A stretch of 64,000 nucleotides of DNA from Rhododendron vialii (lineage: Eukaryota > Streptophyta > Magnoliopsida > Ericales > Ericaceae): positions 35,964,501 through 36,028,500 of the forward strand of contig NC_080559.1 of the NCBI RefSeq assembly GCF_030253575.1, read 5' to 3'. The notes beneath the pieces are model-generated. The model had not been told where the DNA came from, did not search any database, and saw only the letters and a program-made list of their open reading frames with translations. The position numbers and the translations under genes are program-made. This document shows, in pieces, positions 63,887-64,000 of this stretch (the first letter of the stretch is position 1; every line of letters starts with the position of its first letter).

Positions 63887-64000
63887 CTGCACCATCCACA
63901 CAAATCAAATAAACAAAATTAATTGTAGATATACAAAACAAGAAGAAAAAGCACATGAAACACAAACTATATATGCACACACACGCTGTAAGATTGATTT

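Noticed and set aside
1..64000. CRISPR arrays, bacterial operons, phage or viral genes
   Set aside because: None seen; all gene structures are spliced plant nuclear genes and the repeats are plant transposons or microsatellites.

Overview
The window is nuclear DNA of a flowering plant, most likely a eudicot. The genes have many GT-AG introns, the products are plant-specific or plant-type (chloroplast isoamylase 3, CW/MBD methyl-CpG protein, USP-kinase, HEN2), and introns and intergenic DNA are crowded with plant transposon relics (RTE and L1 LINEs, an Au-like SINE, hAT, Mutator, Harbinger and Stowaway MITEs). No species is claimed.

Layout. 0.5-11.0 kb, minus: ISA3, a starch-debranching isoamylase. 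Ten exons are present and the 3' part lies beyond the left edge. Its introns hold several RTE LINE fragments. 12.5-15.8 kb, minus: a BET1/BS14-type Qc-SNARE gene whose second coding exon is split by a 404-bp hAT-type MITE with an exact 8-bp target duplication. 16-19.3 kb: intergenic DNA with two hairpin MITEs and a decayed gene tail. 19.4-21.0 kb, plus: a four-exon secretory phospholipase A2. 21-24.7 kb: intergenic, with an 806-bp Harbinger MITE and a Stowaway MITE. 24.7-29.7 kb, plus: MBD2, with a long leader intron. 30.8-34.3 kb, minus: an Orn/Lys/Arg decarboxylase-family gene with an in-frame stop and homopolymer frameshifts. 36.6-41.6 kb, minus: PBA1 (20S proteasome beta1), eight intact exons. 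42.2-43.4 kb: a 1,194-bp foldback Mutator-type element with a perfect 9-bp target duplication, between the divergent PBA1 and HEN2 genes. 44.6-54.3 kb, plus: HEN2, 16 exons, 998 aa. 56.7-58.1 kb: a second long inverted repeat. 58.5-63.9 kb, minus: the C-terminal nine exons of a USP/protein-kinase gene that runs off the right edge.

The genes are unrelated housekeeping or regulatory loci (starch breakdown, vesicle fusion, lipid hydrolysis, DNA-methylation reading, proteolysis, nuclear RNA decay, signalling), so there is no operon-like logic. All exon boundaries were placed by eye from splice signals, preserved phase and remembered family conservation. No alignment or expression data were available.

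No clearly new biological system was found. The best leads are the MITE inside the SNARE exon, the broken decarboxylase gene and the two large foldback elements.
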